Shown: piece by piece, positions 20,746 to 31,340 of the stretch
Position numbering within the stretch: the first letter of the stretch is position 1
Layout: every line of letters begins with the position of its first letter
Source: Deltaproteobacteria bacterium YD0425bin50
GTDB taxonomy: Bacteria > Desulfobacterota > Desulfobacteria > Desulfobacterales > YD0425bin50
Length of the DNA: 32,910 nt
Assembly: GCA_002753105.1 (NCBI GenBank)
Contig: PDZT01000016.1
Coordinates: 1 to 32,910, forward strand
Reading direction: 5' to 3'
Program-made: the position numbers and the translations under genes
The notes under the pieces: generated by a model
Databases searched by the model: none
Seen by the model: the letters and a program-made list of their open reading frames with translations, nothing else
What the model was told of the DNA's origin: nothing

Positions 20746-23700
20746 ATGGAAAACGAAGTCTATCATCCGCGTCATCCTATTCGTGTGGTCACAGCGACTT
20801 CACTATTTGATGGTCATGATGCAGCGATAAATATTGTTCGCCGGGTTCTTCAAGATACAGGTGTTGAAGTAATTCATCTTGGACACAACCGTTCAGTGTT
20901 TGACATTGTTTCAGCCGCAATTGATGAAGATGTTCAAGGCATTGCTGTATCAAGTTATCAAGGCGGACACATGGAGTATTTTAAATATATTGTTGATCTG
21001 CTTAAAGAACGAAATGCTCAACATATAAAAATTTTTGGGGGAGGCGGAGGTGTTATCGTACCTGATGAAATTAAAGAACTTGAGGAGTATGGTGTATGCA
21101 AAATATATTCTCCTGAAGATGGTTCAAAACTCGGCCTGCAGGGAATGATTAACCATATGGTTCAATTACTTGATTTTTCAACAACGGATCATGCCCAGTT
21201 TTCATTTGACCGTTACCAAGAGAAAAATCATCTGTCTATTGCTCAGGCGATTACAGCGATTGGACACTATTCTCAAACTCAGCAAGGCAATCTTGATCAA
21301 TTAAGAGAGTTTATCAGGAAACCATTATCTAAACAGGTACCTGTGATTGGTATTACCGGAACAGGTGGCGCAGGCAAATCGTCTCTTACAGATGAATTAA
21401 TGGTTCGCCTGATGAATGATACAGATAAGCTTGAAGTGGCTGTCGTGTCTTGTGACCCGTCGAGAAGAAAAAGTGGCGGAGCGTTGTTAGGTGACCGTAT
21501 TCGAATGAATGTTCTATCCAATCCACGCGTGTATATGCGAAGTTTAGCAACACGACGATCTAATCTTGAAATTCCTGCTGAACTGCCAAATGTAATTGCG
21601 TTTTTAAAAGCCTGTCAGTTTGATCTTATTGTTGTAGAAACTGCTGGAATTGGTCAAGGCGATTCAGGTATTGTGGAACATGCTGATATTTCACTTTACG
21701 TCATGACAAGTGAATTTGGAGCAGCGTCCCAATTAGAAAAAATCGATATGTTAGATTATGCGAATTTTATTGTAATCAACAAATTTGATAAACGCGGGAG
21801 TGAAGATGCGATTCGGGATGTGCGTAAACAAGTTCAGCGAAATCGCAAGGCTTTTGAGAAATCACCTGAAGACATGCCTGTCTTTGGAACCATTGCCGCA
21901 AAATTTAATGATGACGGCGTAACAGGACTTTACCATGCGATTCTTCAACGATTAGCTGAACACCATGGCCTGCACATTTCCACATCTTATACTACGCCTA
22001 AACAGAAACTCTCTTCTTCCAAAACCATTATTGTCCCCCCAGAACGCATAAGATATCTGGCTGAAATTTCTAATACGATTCGCACATATCATCAAAAAAC
22101 GCTGCAACAACAGGAAGTCTTGCGTAATATTTGGCATCTTCAGGCATCCGCAGATATGTTATGTCAGCAGGCTGATGAATCCATAACCGGTCTAATTAAA
22201 GATAAAATTAACTCTACAAAACCAAATCTTTCCCCTGAAACTGAAAAATTAATGAGCGAATGGGAAACTGTAAAACAGATTTATTCTCAGGATGAACTGA
22301 TATATAAAGTTAGAGAACGTGAAATTCATTTACCCTTATTTCGAAAAACATTGGCACAAACGCGAATGCCTAAAATTGCACTTCCAAAATTTGAAGACCC
22401 GGGAGAAATGTATCGATGGCTTCGAAATGAAAATATTCCGGGGAGTTTTCCTTATACTGCTGGTGTGTTCCCTTTAAAACGGGCTGATGAAGACCCAACC
22501 CGAATGTTTGCAGGAGAAGGCGATGCTGCAAGAACAAACAGACGCTTTAAATTGCTTTCAGCAAATAGCGATGCCAAACGATTATCAACCGCATTTGATT
22601 CTGTAACGTTATATGGACATGATCCTGACAGAAGTCCTGATATTTATGGCAAAGTCGGCACATCTGGAGTGAGCATCTGTACATTAGACGATATCAAAAT
22701 ACTGTACGATGGATTTGATTTATGCAGCCCGAATAATTCAGTTTCAATGACCATTAATGGCCCTGCGCCAATGATGTTAGCTATGTTTTTTAATGCGGCA
22801 ATTGATCAACAAGTTGAGCAGTTTAAAAAGACTCATGAGCGGATTCCTTCTACTGAAGAATATCATCGTATCCGAAGACAGGTTTTGTCAACTATTCGGG
22901 GGACAGTGCAAGCCGATATTCTTAAAGAAGATCAGGGGCAGAATACCTGTATTTTCTCTATTGATTTTGCATTAAAAATGATGGGCGATATTCAGGAATA
23001 TTTTATTGAGAATAATGTCCGCAATTTTTATTCAGTTTCAATCTCAGGTTATCATATTGCAGAAGCAGGTGCTAACCCAATTACCCAATTGGCGTTTACG
23101 TTAGCGAATGGATTTACCTACGTTGAATATTATTTAAGCCGGGGAATGCACATTGATACGTTTGCACCGAATTTGTCGTTTTTCTTTTCAAATGGAATGG
23201 ATGCTGAATATACTGTAATTGGTCGAGTTGCACGGCGGATTTGGGCAATTGCCATGCGGGAAAAATATGGAGCTTCAGAACGATCCCAGATGCTTAAATA
23301 TCACATCCAAACATCAGGTAGATCACTACATAGTCAGGAAATTCAATTTAATGATATTCGCACAACGCTTCAGGCACTATGTGCGATTTACGATAACTGC
23401 AACAGCCTGCATACCAATGCGTTTGATGAAGCGATCACTACACCGAGTAAAGAATCGGTTCGGCGAGCTTTGGCCATTCAGATGATTATTAACCGGGAAT
23501 GGGGGTTTGCAATGAATGAAAATGTCAATCAGGGCAGCTTTATTGTTGAAGAGCTGACCCATCTTGTTGAAGAAGCGGTATTGTGTGAATTTGACCGAAT
23601 TACTGCGCGAGGTGGCGTTTTAGGCGCTATGGAAACCGGATATCAGCGAAGTAAAATTCAGGAAGAATCCTTATATTATGAACATTTAAAGCATCAAGGT

Positions 23701-24003
23701 GAACTACCGATTATTGGCGTGAATACATTTTTGGAATCTGACTCAGATCAACTTACCTGTGTTCGGCGTTTAGAACTATCAAGAGCGACTCCATCTGAAA
23801 TTGAATCCCAATTAATACGGCATAAGGACTTTATAACCAGAAATGTGTCTCAAACCCCTGCTGCATTAGAAAAATTGAAACAACAGGCAATTAGTGGAAG
23901 CAATATATTTGCAGAATTAATGGATACGGTTCGAACTTGTAGTATTGGCCAAATAACACAGGCAATGTATGAAGTTGGCGGACAATACAGACGGAATATG
24001 TAG
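20746..24003 (+). CDS. icmF: Fused isobutyryl-CoA mutase IcmF (B12 domain + MeaB-like GTPase + mutase)
   Basis: IcmF is an adenosylcobalamin-dependent acyl-CoA mutase with its own G-protein chaperone. The 1085-aa chain starts with a B12-binding domain ([26 protein letters not shown]; about 10-140). A MeaB-type GTPase follows (P-loop [12 protein letters not shown] at about 201, [33 protein letters not shown] at about 345). From about 560 it is the TIM-barrel mutase ([37 protein letters not shown]). The FPYTAGVFP active-site segment is the IcmF type, not methylmalonyl-CoA mutase (which has Tyr-Ala-Thr-Met-Tyr). IcmF interconverts isobutyryl- and n-butyryl-CoA (and pivalyl/isovaleryl in some). 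AGGAG lies 11 nt before the ATG. The thiolase follows 38 bp later, so together they fit branched or even-chain acyl-CoA use. Confidence 0.93.
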   Translation: MENEVYHPRHPIRVVTATSLFDGHDAAINIVRRVLQDTGVEVIHLGHNRSVFDIVSAAIDEDVQGIAVSSYQGGHMEYFKYIVDLLKERNAQHIKIFGGGGGVIVPDEIKELEEYGVCKIYSPEDGSKLGLQGMINHMVQLLDFSTTDHAQFSFDRYQEKNHLSIAQAITAIGHYSQTQQGNLDQLREFIRKPLSKQVPVIGITGTGGAGKSSLTDELMVRLMNDTDKLEVAVVSCDPSRRKSGGALLGDRIRMNVLSNPRVYMRSLATRRSNLEIPAELPNVIAFLKACQFDLIVVETAGIGQGDSGIVEHADISLYVMTSEFGAASQLEKIDMLDYANFIVINKFDKRGSEDAIRDVRKQVQRNRKAFEKSPEDMPVFGTIAAKFNDDGVTGLYHAILQRLAEHHGLHISTSYTTPKQKLSSSKTIIVPPERIRYLAEISNTIRTYHQKTLQQQEVLRNIWHLQASADMLCQQADESITGLIKDKINSTKPNLSPETEKLMSEWETVKQIYSQDELIYKVREREIHLPLFRKTLAQTRMPKIALPKFEDPGEMYRWLRNENIPGSFPYTAGVFPLKRADEDPTRMFAGEGDAARTNRRFKLLSANSDAKRLSTAFDSVTLYGHDPDRSPDIYGKVGTSGVSICTLDDIKILYDGFDLCSPNNSVSMTINGPAPMMLAMFFNAAIDQQVEQFKKTHERIPSTEEYHRIRRQVLSTIRGTVQADILKEDQGQNTCIFSIDFALKMMGDIQEYFIENNVRNFYSVSISGYHIAEAGANPITQLAFTLANGFTYVEYYLSRGMHIDTFAPNLSFFFSNGMDAEYTVIGRVARRIWAIAMREKYGASERSQMLKYHIQTSGRSLHSQEIQFNDIRTTLQALCAIYDNCNSLHTNAFDEAITTPSKESVRRALAIQMIINREWGFAMNENVNQGSFIVEELTHLVEEAVLCEFDRITARGGVLGAMETGYQRSKIQEESLYYEHLKHQGELPIIGVNTFLESDSDQLTCVRRLELSRATPSEIESQLIRHKDFITRNVSQTPAALEKLKQQAISGSNIFAELMDTVRTCSIGQITQAMYEVGGQYRRNM

Positions 24004-24006
24004 ATA

Positions 24007-24024
24007 ATTAAGAATTAAGAATTA
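24007..24024. repeat. Short heptamer repeat (ATTAAGA)
   Basis: About two and a half tandem copies of ATTAAGA occupy most of the 38-bp gap between icmF and the thiolase gene, just before the thiolase SD GGAAGGA. It may influence spacing or expression if it slips; no known function. Confidence 0.4.
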
Positions 24025-24041
24025 ATGGAAGGAAAAAAATA

Positions 24042-25214
24042 ATGAATGAAGCTGTGATTGTAAGTGCTGCACGGACGCCATTAGCTGCATTTAATGGATG
24101 TTTTAAATCGATAGGAGCTACTCAGTTAGGAGCAATTGTTATTAATGAGGTGGTTCAGCGAGCTGGAATTTCACCGTCTATGGTTAATGAAGTGATTATG
24201 GGAATGGTATTGCCCTGTGGTTATGGACAAAATCCTGCTAAACAAGCAGCAGTATTGGCAAAACTTCCTTGGGAAACAGAATGTTTAACAGTCAACAAAG
24301 TCTGTGGTTCTGGATTAAAGGCAATTATGCTTGCAGCTCAAGCTATTCAACTTGGAGATGCTGATATTATTGTTGCAGGCGGAATGGAAAATATGAGCAT
24401 GGCACCTTATTACTTAGACAAGGCAAGATTTGGGTATCGAATGGGTAGTGGTCGATTGGAAGATCATATGCTTCATGATGGATTATGGGATATTGTAAAT
24501 GATTTTCATATGGGTATATCCAATGAATTGTGTTCAGAAAAATATCAAATAAGTCGGGAAGATCAGGATCGATATGCTGCAGAATCCTACAGACGAGCAT
24601 TACAAGCCGTTTCGCTTGGAAAATTCAAAGAAGAAATTGTTCCTGTAATGATTACATCAAAGAAATCTAAGGAAATCATTGATACGGATGAATGTCCTAA
24701 AGAAACGCCCTATGAAATTTTGGCAAAAATGAAGCCTGCATTTAAAGAAAACGGAGTTGGAACGGCTGGGAATGCATCTGTGATTAGTGATGGCGCTGCG
24801 GCTGTGCTTGTCATGTCAAAACAAAAGGCATTGGATTTGGGATGTAATATAATGGCAACCATTGGTGCTCAGGCATCTTATGGCATAGATATGAAATATG
24901 TGCTTGTTGCGCCGATTTGGGCAATTCCAAAATGTCTGAAAAAGGAAAGATTGACGCAGGATAATATTGATATTTATGAAATCAATGAAGCCTTTAGCGG
25001 TTCAACAGTGTCTGTATTACGTACCCTTAAGCTTAACCCGGAGAAAGTCAACATTAATGGTGGAAGTGTCGCTTTAGGTCATCCTATTGGAGCAAGCGGT
25101 TGTCGTGTACTGGTTACCTTGATTTATGAAATGATACGTCAGAATAAAAAAAGAGGATTAGCTTCTTTATGTTTAGGTGGTGGTGAAGCAGTTGCAATGA
25201 TTATTAAACGATAA
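24042..25214 (+). CDS. Acetyl-CoA acyltransferase/acetyltransferase (thiolase)
   Basis: A thiolase that condenses or cleaves acyl-CoA (acetoacetyl-CoA to two acetyl-CoA, or 3-ketoacyl-CoA chain shortening). The 390-aa protein has NKVCGSGLKA with the acyl-accepting Cys near residue 88, NEAFSGS, NINGGSVALGHPIGASGCRV with the catalytic His, and SLCLGGGEAVAMI with the second Cys. Length is normal. The chemistry is sure; biosynthetic versus degradative use is not. It follows icmF in the same direction and likely supplies or consumes butyryl-type CoA esters. GGAAGGA lies just before the ATG. Confidence 0.9.
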   Translation: MNEAVIVSAARTPLAAFNGCFKSIGATQLGAIVINEVVQRAGISPSMVNEVIMGMVLPCGYGQNPAKQAAVLAKLPWETECLTVNKVCGSGLKAIMLAAQAIQLGDADIIVAGGMENMSMAPYYLDKARFGYRMGSGRLEDHMLHDGLWDIVNDFHMGISNELCSEKYQISREDQDRYAAESYRRALQAVSLGKFKEEIVPVMITSKKSKEIIDTDECPKETPYEILAKMKPAFKENGVGTAGNASVISDGAAAVLVMSKQKALDLGCNIMATIGAQASYGIDMKYVLVAPIWAIPKCLKKERLTQDNIDIYEINEAFSGSTVSVLRTLKLNPEKVNINGGSVALGHPIGASGCRVLVTLIYEMIRQNKKRGLASLCLGGGEAVAMIIKR

Positions 25215-25222
25215 AAAATTCC

Positions 25223-25251
25223 CACCTTTTACATATACATTAAAAGGTGGA
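25223..25251 (+). other. Perfect 10-bp hairpin immediately before the GNAT gene SD
   Basis: CCACCTTTTA (25223-25232) pairs perfectly with TAAAAGGTGG (25242-25251), loop 9 nt, between the thiolase stop and the GNAT start. The next bases GAACGGGAGA hold the GNAT SD, not a T-run, so this is not a standard intrinsic terminator. It may be an mRNA structure that insulates the thiolase end or controls the GTG-started gene. Confidence 0.55.
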
Positions 25252-25263
25252 ACGGGAGAATCT

Positions 25264-25797
25264 GTGTTAAATCAAAATTCAACAAAACAATTACTCCAAC
25301 AAAAATTTGATGATATAAAATTACGTTTTGGAGTAGAAGAAAAAGACATTAACAGTGTTAAAAAATTGGTTGAAGCTACAGGTTTTTTTAATGAAGAAGA
25401 AATTGAAATCGCACAAGAACTAGTTATAGAAGGTTATAAATTAGGCGAACAAAGCAGCTATCGATTTATATTTGCTGATTATGATGGATGGTGTGTTGGA
25501 TATACCTGTTATGGACGAATACCTTGTACATTATATAGTTATGACCTTTATTGGATTGTTGTTCATCCACAATATCAAGGTAAAGGTATAGGAAAGATTC
25601 TGTTAAAAGAAACTGAGAGTATGATTACAAAAAGTAATGGGAAGCGTATTTATGTAGAGACATCAATGAAAGCACAATATCGTTCCACACGACAATTTTA
25701 TGAACGATGTGGTTATGGTGTGGCATCTATTTTGGAAGAGTTTTATGGTCCGGGAGATGCTAAAGTCATCTACAACAAAATAGTTCACTCGGAATAG
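25264..25797 (+). CDS. GNAT-family N-acetyltransferase (GTG start)
   Basis: The 177-aa protein has a helical N-terminal part of about 60 residues and a GNAT domain over the rest. YDLYWIVVHPQYQGKGIGKILL holds the acetyl-CoA motif (Q/RxxGxG/A) and the beta4-alpha3 pattern; the YVETSMKAQYRSTRQFYERCGY stretch is the last beta-alpha unit. The start is GTG at 25264 with GGGAG 5 nt upstream. Substrate unknown. It is the last + strand gene before the terminator that faces the ribosomal operon. Confidence 0.85.
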   Translation: MLNQNSTKQLLQQKFDDIKLRFGVEEKDINSVKKLVEATGFFNEEEIEIAQELVIEGYKLGEQSSYRFIFADYDGWCVGYTCYGRIPCTLYSYDLYWIVVHPQYQGKGIGKILLKETESMITKSNGKRIYVETSMKAQYRSTRQFYERCGYGVASILEEFYGPGDAKVIYNKIVHSE

Positions 25798-25816
25798 AGC
25801 AACATTAAAAAAAACA

Positions 25817-25858
25817 AAAAGAAAAGAAAACATCATCTTTAACGTTTTCTTTTCTTTT
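25817..25858. terminator. Perfect 15-bp convergent terminator
   Basis: AAAAGAAAAGAAAAC (25817-25831) pairs perfectly with GTTTTCTTTTCTTTT (25844-25858), loop 12 nt, between the convergent GNAT (+) and rplQ (-) genes. The arms are purine- and pyrimidine-only, so both strands end in T-rich sequence and it can terminate in both directions. Confidence 0.75.
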
Positions 25859-25895
25859 CATTAGAAAAGATTACTCAATAACTAATTTTTGTTCA

Positions 25896-26342
25896 TCAGG
25901 AATCTGCTTGAGTTGTTTCCACGACTTGCTTTTGTGATTTCTTTTGGTCTTTTGATTTTGATTCAGGTTTTTCCAAGCTGGCAATTGGAGTTCCAATCAA
26001 CTCAATCAAAGTCATAGGTGCTGCATCACCAGCACGAAATCCAATTTTAGTTAATCGCGTATAACCACCATTCACATTATTATAACGCTCTTTTGCCTCA
26101 GCAAATAATTTATGTACTACATTTTTTTCTCGCATTACTGCAAGAGCTTGGCGTCTCGCATGCAAATCACCTTTTTTGGCTAATGTTATCATATTATCAG
26201 CCCAGCTACGCAATTCTTTGGCTTTAACATCGGTTGTTTTAATTTTTTCATATTTAAACAGGGAGGTAACCATATTTTTAAACATAGCTACACGATGACT
26301 AGATGTTCTTCCGAGTTTTAAGCCGCTCTTTCGATGTCTCAT
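25896..26342 (-). CDS. rplQ: 50S ribosomal protein L17
   Basis: L17 is a 50S subunit protein. The 148-aa product opens [17 protein letters not shown] and keeps [13 protein letters not shown] and [17 protein letters not shown] Lys/Gln/Ser-rich tail of about 30 residues after the core makes it longer than the usual 115-130. It is the last gene of the alpha operon, 8 bp after rpoA, ahead of the convergent terminator. Confidence 0.98.
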   Translation of the reverse strand: MRHRKSGLKLGRTSSHRVAMFKNMVTSLFKYEKIKTTDVKAKELRSWADNMITLAKKGDLHARRQALAVMREKNVVHKLFAEAKERYNNVNGGYTRLTKIGFRAGDAAPMTLIELIGTPIASLEKPESKSKDQKKSQKQVVETTQADS

Positions 26343-26350
26343 ATAATCAC

Positions 26351-27394
26351 TTACTCTCCTTTTTCAACTTTTTCTTCTTCAGGAATAATAAAACCATCTA
26401 ATTTCATCCCAAGGGAAAGATCCATTTCGCTTAATACTTCTTTTATTTCGTTTAAGGATTTTCTCCCAAAATTTTTGGTTTTTAGCATTTCAGCTTCAGT
26501 TTTTTGAACAAGTTGATATATTTTTAAAATATCAGCATTTTTTAGACAATTTGCACTTCTTACAGACAATTCAAGCTCATCAACACTTCGATATAAATTT
26601 TCATTAAAAATTTTCTTTGGTTTATCTTCTTTTTGTTTTGAAATCTCAGGTTCCTTTTTTTCATCAAAATTGATAAAAGGATTCATTTGTTCTTTGATAA
26701 TCTTAGCACTGAATGCTACAGCATCTTCAGGAAAAACACTTCCATCAGTCCATACTTCTAATGTAAGCTTGTCATAATCAGTACGCTGACCGATACGAGC
26801 ATTACCTACAACATAACTTACCTTTTTTATAGGTGAAAAAACTGAATCTATAGCAATGGTTCCAACTGGCGGTGGAGGATTGTCTTTTTGCATATCTAAT
26901 TTATTATTTACTGCCAAAGCATATCCTTTACCAAGTCGAACTGCCATGACCATTTTTAATACGGCATTTTTATTTAACGTGACGATTTTTAAATTTGGAT
27001 TAAGAACTTCCACATGAGTTCCGTCACAAATTATATCTCCTGCTGTAACAATTCGTTCGCCTTGAGCTTCAATTCTTACATAAGCTGGATTTGGATCTGC
27101 TAATTTTAATCTAACTTCCTTGAGATTGAGAATTATTTCTGAGACATCCTCAACTACGTTATCAATAACACTAAATTCGTGAACTACACTATCAAAATAT
27201 ACAGAAACAATTGCTGCACCGTATAATGAGGATAATAAAGTTCTTCTAAGAGCATTTCCAATTGTCGTTCCAAACCCTCTTTCAAGAGGTTCACAAACGA
27301 ATTTTCCATATATATTGGAGCTCTCCTCTACTGTAACTCTCTCAGGACATATAGTTTTTTGCCAGTTCATGTATTTTAGCACTTCAGATGACAT
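26351..27394 (-). CDS. rpoA: RNA polymerase alpha subunit
   Basis: The alpha subunit nucleates RNA polymerase assembly (N-terminal domain) and contacts promoters and activators (C-terminal domain). The 347-aa product has [20 protein letters not shown] in the dimerisation domain and [35 protein letters not shown] in the C-terminal domain, joined by a Lys/Glu-rich linker. The start is the ATG at 27394 with AGGAG 9 nt upstream; an in-frame TTG at 27418 lacks an SD. The 89-bp gap to rpsD contains a weak AT-rich inverted repeat (27443-27451 with 27468-27476). Confidence 0.97.
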   Translation of the reverse strand: MSSEVLKYMNWQKTICPERVTVEESSNIYGKFVCEPLERGFGTTIGNALRRTLLSSLYGAAIVSVYFDSVVHEFSVIDNVVEDVSEIILNLKEVRLKLADPNPAYVRIEAQGERIVTAGDIICDGTHVEVLNPNLKIVTLNKNAVLKMVMAVRLGKGYALAVNNKLDMQKDNPPPPVGTIAIDSVFSPIKKVSYVVGNARIGQRTDYDKLTLEVWTDGSVFPEDAVAFSAKIIKEQMNPFINFDEKKEPEISKQKEDKPKKIFNENLYRSVDELELSVRSANCLKNADILKIYQLVQKTEAEMLKTKNFGRKSLNEIKEVLSEMDLSLGMKLDGFIIPEEEKVEKGE

Positions 27395-27483
27395 AATGCT
27401 CACTCCTGGATTTTTCAAAATCCACTCAATAGTTTAATTTCACAATAAATAATGATAGTTACTAATTTATTTATTGCGTTTAT

Positions 27484-28110
27484 TTATTTTGAATACAATT
27501 CTACAATCAATTGCTCCTGGATAGGCATGGTTATATCTTCACGAACCGGTAATGCTTTTACATGTCCTTTATAATTCTCCTTTTCTATACTAAGCCATTG
27601 AGGAAAGCCTCGTCTTACAACAGTATTTAATGCATCTGTAATAAACTGATTTGTTTTGCTCTGCTCATGAACTTCAATCACATCACCTATATTGACAATG
27701 TAAGAAGGAATGTTTACTTTTTTTCCATTGATCAAAAAATGACAATGTCGAACAAATTGTCTTCCCTGAGTTCTTGAATTTACAAAACCTAATCGATAAA
27801 CAACATTGTCTAATCTGCGTTCCAGTAGAACCAGCAAATTAGTTCCTGTAACACCTTTTTGACGATTAGCCCGTTCAAACACATGATGAAATTGATCTTC
27901 AGATAAACCGTATATTCTTTTTACTTTTTGTTTTTCTCTTAATTGAACACCGTAATCTGAATATTTTGCTTTTTTAGCACCATGCTGACCGGGTGGATAG
28001 CCACGTCTATCAAAACTACATCTATCTGAATAACATCTGTCGCCTTTTAAGAATAATTTAATATTTTCACGTCTGCACAATCGGCATACAGAATCTCGAT
28101 ATCGTGCCAA
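27484..28110 (-). CDS. rpsD: 30S ribosomal protein S4 (zinc-binding type)
   Basis: S4 initiates 30S assembly by binding 16S rRNA and is often the autoregulator of this operon. The 208-aa protein is the C+ form: C9, C12, C26 and C31 (VCRLCRR and RCYSDRCSF) would bind zinc. YPPGQHG and the S4 RNA-binding domain ([14 protein letters not shown]) follow. It lies between rpsK and rpoA. Confidence 0.98.
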   Translation of the reverse strand: MARYRDSVCRLCRRENIKLFLKGDRCYSDRCSFDRRGYPPGQHGAKKAKYSDYGVQLREKQKVKRIYGLSEDQFHHVFERANRQKGVTGTNLLVLLERRLDNVVYRLGFVNSRTQGRQFVRHCHFLINGKKVNIPSYIVNIGDVIEVHEQSKTNQFITDALNTVVRRGFPQWLSIEKENYKGHVKALPVREDITMPIQEQLIVELYSK

Positions 28111-28148
28111 ATAGACCTCCTTATGTTTATTTATTGTTTCAAAACTTA

Positions 28149-28532
28149 TTATACTCTACGACGTTTTGGGGGTCGACATCCATTATGGGGAATTGGAGTG
28201 ACATCTTTTATCATGAGAATATTAAAACCTGCAACTTGTAGCGAACGTAAAGCTGACTCTCGTCCAGAACCGGGACCTTTAACATAAACCTCGACATTTT
28301 TCATTCCATACTCAATAGCTTTTTTCGCTGCATCTTCTGCTGCAAGTTGTGCTGCAAATGGTGTACTTTTTCTTGATCCTTTAAATCCCTGACTCCCCGA
28401 GCTTGACCAAGATAATACATTTCCCTGTGGATCAGTAATAGTTACAATGGTATTATTAAATGTTGATTGAATATGAACAACACCACTGGGTATTGTTTTT
28501 CTAACCTTTTTTTTTGTTCGGGATTTCGCCAT
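28149..28532 (-). CDS. rpsK: 30S ribosomal protein S11
   Basis: S11 lies on the 30S platform near the mRNA exit. The 127-aa protein has [42 protein letters not shown] and the C-terminal [14 protein letters not shown]. It sits between rpsM and rpsD with short gaps. Confidence 0.98.
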   Translation of the reverse strand: MAKSRTKKKVRKTIPSGVVHIQSTFNNTIVTITDPQGNVLSWSSSGSQGFKGSRKSTPFAAQLAAEDAAKKAIEYGMKNVEVYVKGPGSGRESALRSLQVAGFNILMIKDVTPIPHNGCRPPKRRRV

Positions 28533-28556
28533 CTTTAATACTATCTCCTATCTTGA

Positions 28557-28940
28557 TTATTTTTTTGTAGCACTACCTTTTTTCTTTATTGCTGTCTTTT
28601 TAGGACCTTTTCTTGTTCTTGCATTTGTATGTGTACGTTGCCCATGAGCTGGTAGTGACTTTCGATGACGCAGACCTCGATAACAACCCAAATCCATTAA
28701 ACGTTTAATGTTCATTGACACTTCAGATCGTAATTCTCCTTCAACCTTAAAATGCCCATCAATAAATTTTCGTATTTCGTTAATTTCATCAGCATTTAAC
28801 AAATCACTTTTTTTACTGGGACTTATCTTTAAAGAACTAAGAATCTTCTTAGAAGTGCTACGACCGATTCCATAAATATATGTCAATGCAATTTCAATTC
28901 GTTTACCTTTTGGTAAATCTACTCCTGCAATTCTTGCCAA
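28557..28940 (-). CDS. rpsM: 30S ribosomal protein S13
   Basis: S13 is in the 30S head and bridges to the 50S subunit and P-site tRNA. The 127-aa product starts [20 protein letters not shown], with [13 protein letters not shown] and [20 protein letters not shown], and a Lys-rich tail. rpmJ lies 12 bp upstream. Confidence 0.98.
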   Translation of the reverse strand: MARIAGVDLPKGKRIEIALTYIYGIGRSTSKKILSSLKISPSKKSDLLNADEINEIRKFIDGHFKVEGELRSEVSMNIKRLMDLGCYRGLRHRKSLPAHGQRTHTNARTRKGPKKTAIKKKGSATKK

Positions 28941-28952
28941 GGTTTTCCTCCC

Positions 28953-29066
28953 TTATCCCTGCCTCTGTTTATGTCTTTTATTTTCACAAATTATACGGAC
29001 TGTTCCCTTCCGTTTTACAACCTTACATTTTCTGCAAATACGCTTTACAGATGCTTTCACTTTCAT
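28953..29066 (-). CDS. rpmJ: 50S ribosomal protein L36 (zinc-binding type)
   Basis: This is a 37-aa gene that is easily overlooked. The product [20 protein letters not shown] continues with [17 protein letters not shown]. It is the C+ type, with C11-x2-C14, a third Cys and the terminal His as zinc ligands. It lies between infA and rpsM, its standard place. Confidence 0.96.
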   Translation of the reverse strand: MKVKASVKRICRKCKVVKRKGTVRIICENKRHKQRQG

Positions 29067-29119
29067 AACATTCTCCGCTTCTCTGTAATGACTACAACTT
29101 TTTTATTGAACTATCTTGT

Positions 29120-29338
29120 CTATTTTGATCGATAAATAATTCTACCTCTCGTCAAATCATATGGAGATAATTCAACAGTAACTATATCACCTGGTAAAAT
29201 TTTTATAAAATGCATTCTCATCTTGCCTGAAATATGTGCAAGAATCTGATGTTTATTTTCTAATTCAACTTTAAACATCGCATTAGGTAATGTTTCTAAT
29301 ACTTTTCCCTGAACCTTAATAGGCTCTTCTTTTGGCAT
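29120..29338 (-). CDS. infA: Translation initiation factor IF-1
   Basis: IF-1 is a single OB-fold protein that blocks the 30S A site at initiation. The 72-aa product, the family's exact length, starts [13 protein letters not shown] and keeps [27 protein letters not shown] and [12 protein letters not shown] chose the ATG at 29338 with GGAG 7 nt upstream; a TTG at 29359 would add seven spurious residues. It follows secY directly, without map or adk. Confidence 0.97.
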   Translation of the reverse strand: MPKEEPIKVQGKVLETLPNAMFKVELENKHQILAHISGKMRMHFIKILPGDIVTVELSPYDLTRGRIIYRSK

Positions 29339-29373
29339 TTTTTGTCTCCAACCCCTCAAAAAAAAAACAAATA

Positions 29374-30687
29374 CTACCGTCTTCCCTTGATTCTACCACC
29401 TTTTTTTAAAAAACCTTCATAATTTCTCGTAATTAAATGAGATTCAATTTGTGCTATTGTATCAATTGAAACTCCAATTACAATCAATAAGGCAGTACCT
29501 CCAAAATAAAAAGGGACATTAAATTTTGAAATCAGAACAGAAGGCAAAACACATACAATTGAAATATAACATGCGCCTCCCAATGTAATTCGTGTTAAGA
29601 CTTTATTGATATATTCTGATGTTTTTTTACCTGGACGAATACCTGGAATATATCCTCCATATTTTTTTAAATTTTCTGCAACATCATCTGGATTATAAGT
29701 TACAGCGGTGTAGAAATAGCAGAAGAAAAATATAAACGCTACAAATAATAATTCATAAACAAAACTTCCCGGACTCATTGCTTCTGAGATAGCTTTCATA
29801 ATAGGAAACTCAAAAAAGCTAGCTAATGTTGCAGGAAACATTATAATTGAGGATGCAAATATTGGCGGAATAACTCCTGACGTGTTTACTTTTAAAGGTA
29901 AATGAGTATTTTGACCACCATATATTTTTCGCCCTACAATTCTTTTAGCATACTGTACTGAAATTCGCCGCTGACCTTGCTCCATAAATATGATAAATGC
30001 AACCACGATAATCATCATGATCAACAGTATTAAGAGCATGAAGATATTCATTTCACCAGTAGATAGTAACCTAAATGAATTTCCAACAGCAACTGGCATT
30101 CTAGCTACAATTCCCGCAAAAATAATTAAGGATATTCCATTTCCAATGCCTCTTTCAGTAATCTGCTCTCCTAACCACATAATAAAAGCGGTTCCTGAAG
30201 TTAAAGTTATGATAGTCAATAAACGAAAACTCCAGCCAGGCATTAACACTATTGGAGCACCTCCCGGAGATACCATTTTTTCTAAGCCGATGCTTATACC
30301 AAAACCTTGAATAAGACTCAATATTACAGTTCCATAGCGTGTATATTGAGTAATTTTTTTTCTGCCTTGTTCACCTTCTTTAGATAAACGTTCAAGGGTT
30401 GGCACTACAACAGTTAAAAGTTGTAAAATAATAGAAGCACTGATATATGGCATGATTCCTAGTGCAAAAACAGATAAACGCTCTAATGCACCACCAGAAA
30501 ACATATCAAACATAGCTAACAAGGTACCTTTAGCTTGTGAAAAAAAAGACTCTAATGCCACTGCATCTATTCCGGGTGTAGGAACATGAACACCGATACG
30601 ATATACAAATAATAAAGCTAAAGTATATAACAACCGTTTTTTAAGCTCAGGTAATTTAAAAATATTCTGGAAACCTGTTACTGACAT
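29374..30687 (-). CDS. secY: Preprotein translocase channel subunit SecY
   Basis: SecY is the membrane channel of the Sec export machine. The 437-aa protein has the N-terminal [17 protein letters not shown], the plug and TM2 region [10 protein letters not shown] and [11 protein letters not shown], the charged cytoplasmic loop [18 protein letters not shown] and ten predicted membrane spans. It closes with [27 protein letters not shown] precedes the ATG at 30687, 12 bp after rplO. Confidence 0.98.
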   Translation of the reverse strand: MSVTGFQNIFKLPELKKRLLYTLALLFVYRIGVHVPTPGIDAVALESFFSQAKGTLLAMFDMFSGGALERLSVFALGIMPYISASIILQLLTVVVPTLERLSKEGEQGRKKITQYTRYGTVILSLIQGFGISIGLEKMVSPGGAPIVLMPGWSFRLLTIITLTSGTAFIMWLGEQITERGIGNGISLIIFAGIVARMPVAVGNSFRLLSTGEMNIFMLLILLIMMIIVVAFIIFMEQGQRRISVQYAKRIVGRKIYGGQNTHLPLKVNTSGVIPPIFASSIIMFPATLASFFEFPIMKAISEAMSPGSFVYELLFVAFIFFFCYFYTAVTYNPDDVAENLKKYGGYIPGIRPGKKTSEYINKVLTRITLGGACYISIVCVLPSVLISKFNVPFYFGGTALLIVIGVSIDTIAQIESHLITRNYEGFLKKGGRIKGRR

Positions 30688-30699
30688 TTGTGTTTACCT

Positions 30700-31137
30700 T
30701 TACATTTCAACTTTTCCACCTGCAGCTTCAATTTTTGATTGTGCAGATTTGCTGATTTTAAGTCCTTTGACCATTACTGGATGAGTGATATTTCCTTGTG
30801 CGAGCAACTTTATCTCATCAAAAGTACCTTTTAATAAACCAGATTGTTTTAATAACTGCTCATCGATGATAATATCAACTCCCAATTTATCAATATCTCT
30901 TAAATTTATAATAACAAATTTTTTCTTATGAATATTGGTAAATCCTCGCTTGGGTAATCTCCGATGAATTGGCATTTGCCCACCCTCATACCCGGGTCGT
31001 GAAGTTGATCCTGAACGACTTTTATAGCCTTTAGATCCTCTACATGAAGTTTTCCCATGTCCAGACCCTGGGCCACGTCCCACTCGTTTTCTTGCTTTTC
31101 TTGAACCCTCTGAAGGTGATAATTCATGAATTTTCAT
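30700..31137 (-). CDS. rplO: 50S ribosomal protein L15
   Basis: A 145-aa 50S assembly protein starting MKIHELSPSEGSRKARKR, with VGRGPGSGHGKTSCRG, the basic loop YEGGQMPIHRRLPKRGF and a folded C-terminal half. The ATG at 31137 has GGAG 7 nt upstream and overlaps the rpmD 3' end by 14 nt. A TTG at 31152 lies further upstream in the frame and is not preferred. Confidence 0.97.
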   Translation of the reverse strand: MKIHELSPSEGSRKARKRVGRGPGSGHGKTSCRGSKGYKSRSGSTSRPGYEGGQMPIHRRLPKRGFTNIHKKKFVIINLRDIDKLGVDIIIDEQLLKQSGLLKGTFDEIKLLAQGNITHPVMVKGLKISKSAQSKIEAAGGKVEM

Positions 31138-31321
31138 TGATGATCTCCTCAACCTTTACCATATGAGAAACTTTTTGAATCATACCACGAATAGAAGGCG
31201 AATCTGTAAAAATTTTACTCCGATTAATTTTACTTAGCCCCATACCAATAATAACTTTTCTAAGTTTTTCTTGTTTTCCAATCATACTTTTTATTAAAGT
31301 TACTTTTACTTGTTTAGACAT
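31124..31321 (-). CDS. rpmD: 50S ribosomal protein L30
   Basis: A 65-aa protein with VKVTLIKSMIGKQEKLRKVI, the L30 signature, and the C-terminal IRGMIQKVSHMVKVEEI. AAGGAT precedes the ATG at 31321. It sits between rpsE and rplO, its normal place, and overlaps rplO by 14 nt. Confidence 0.96.
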   Translation of the reverse strand: MSKQVKVTLIKSMIGKQEKLRKVIIGMGLSKINRSKIFTDSPSIRGMIQKVSHMVKVEEIINENS

Positions 31322-31340
31322 ATTAATCTATCCTTGATAC

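Noticed and set aside
27443..27476. AT-rich inverted repeat between rpsD and rpoA as an S4-type regulatory site or terminator
   Set aside because: Nine A-T-dominated pairs in an AT-rich gap; chance is likely and rpoA must be transcribed through it.
28880..29068. 62-aa + strand ORF over rpmJ/rpsM
   Set aside because: Lies on the opposite strand of rpmJ and the start of rpsM, both clearly real.
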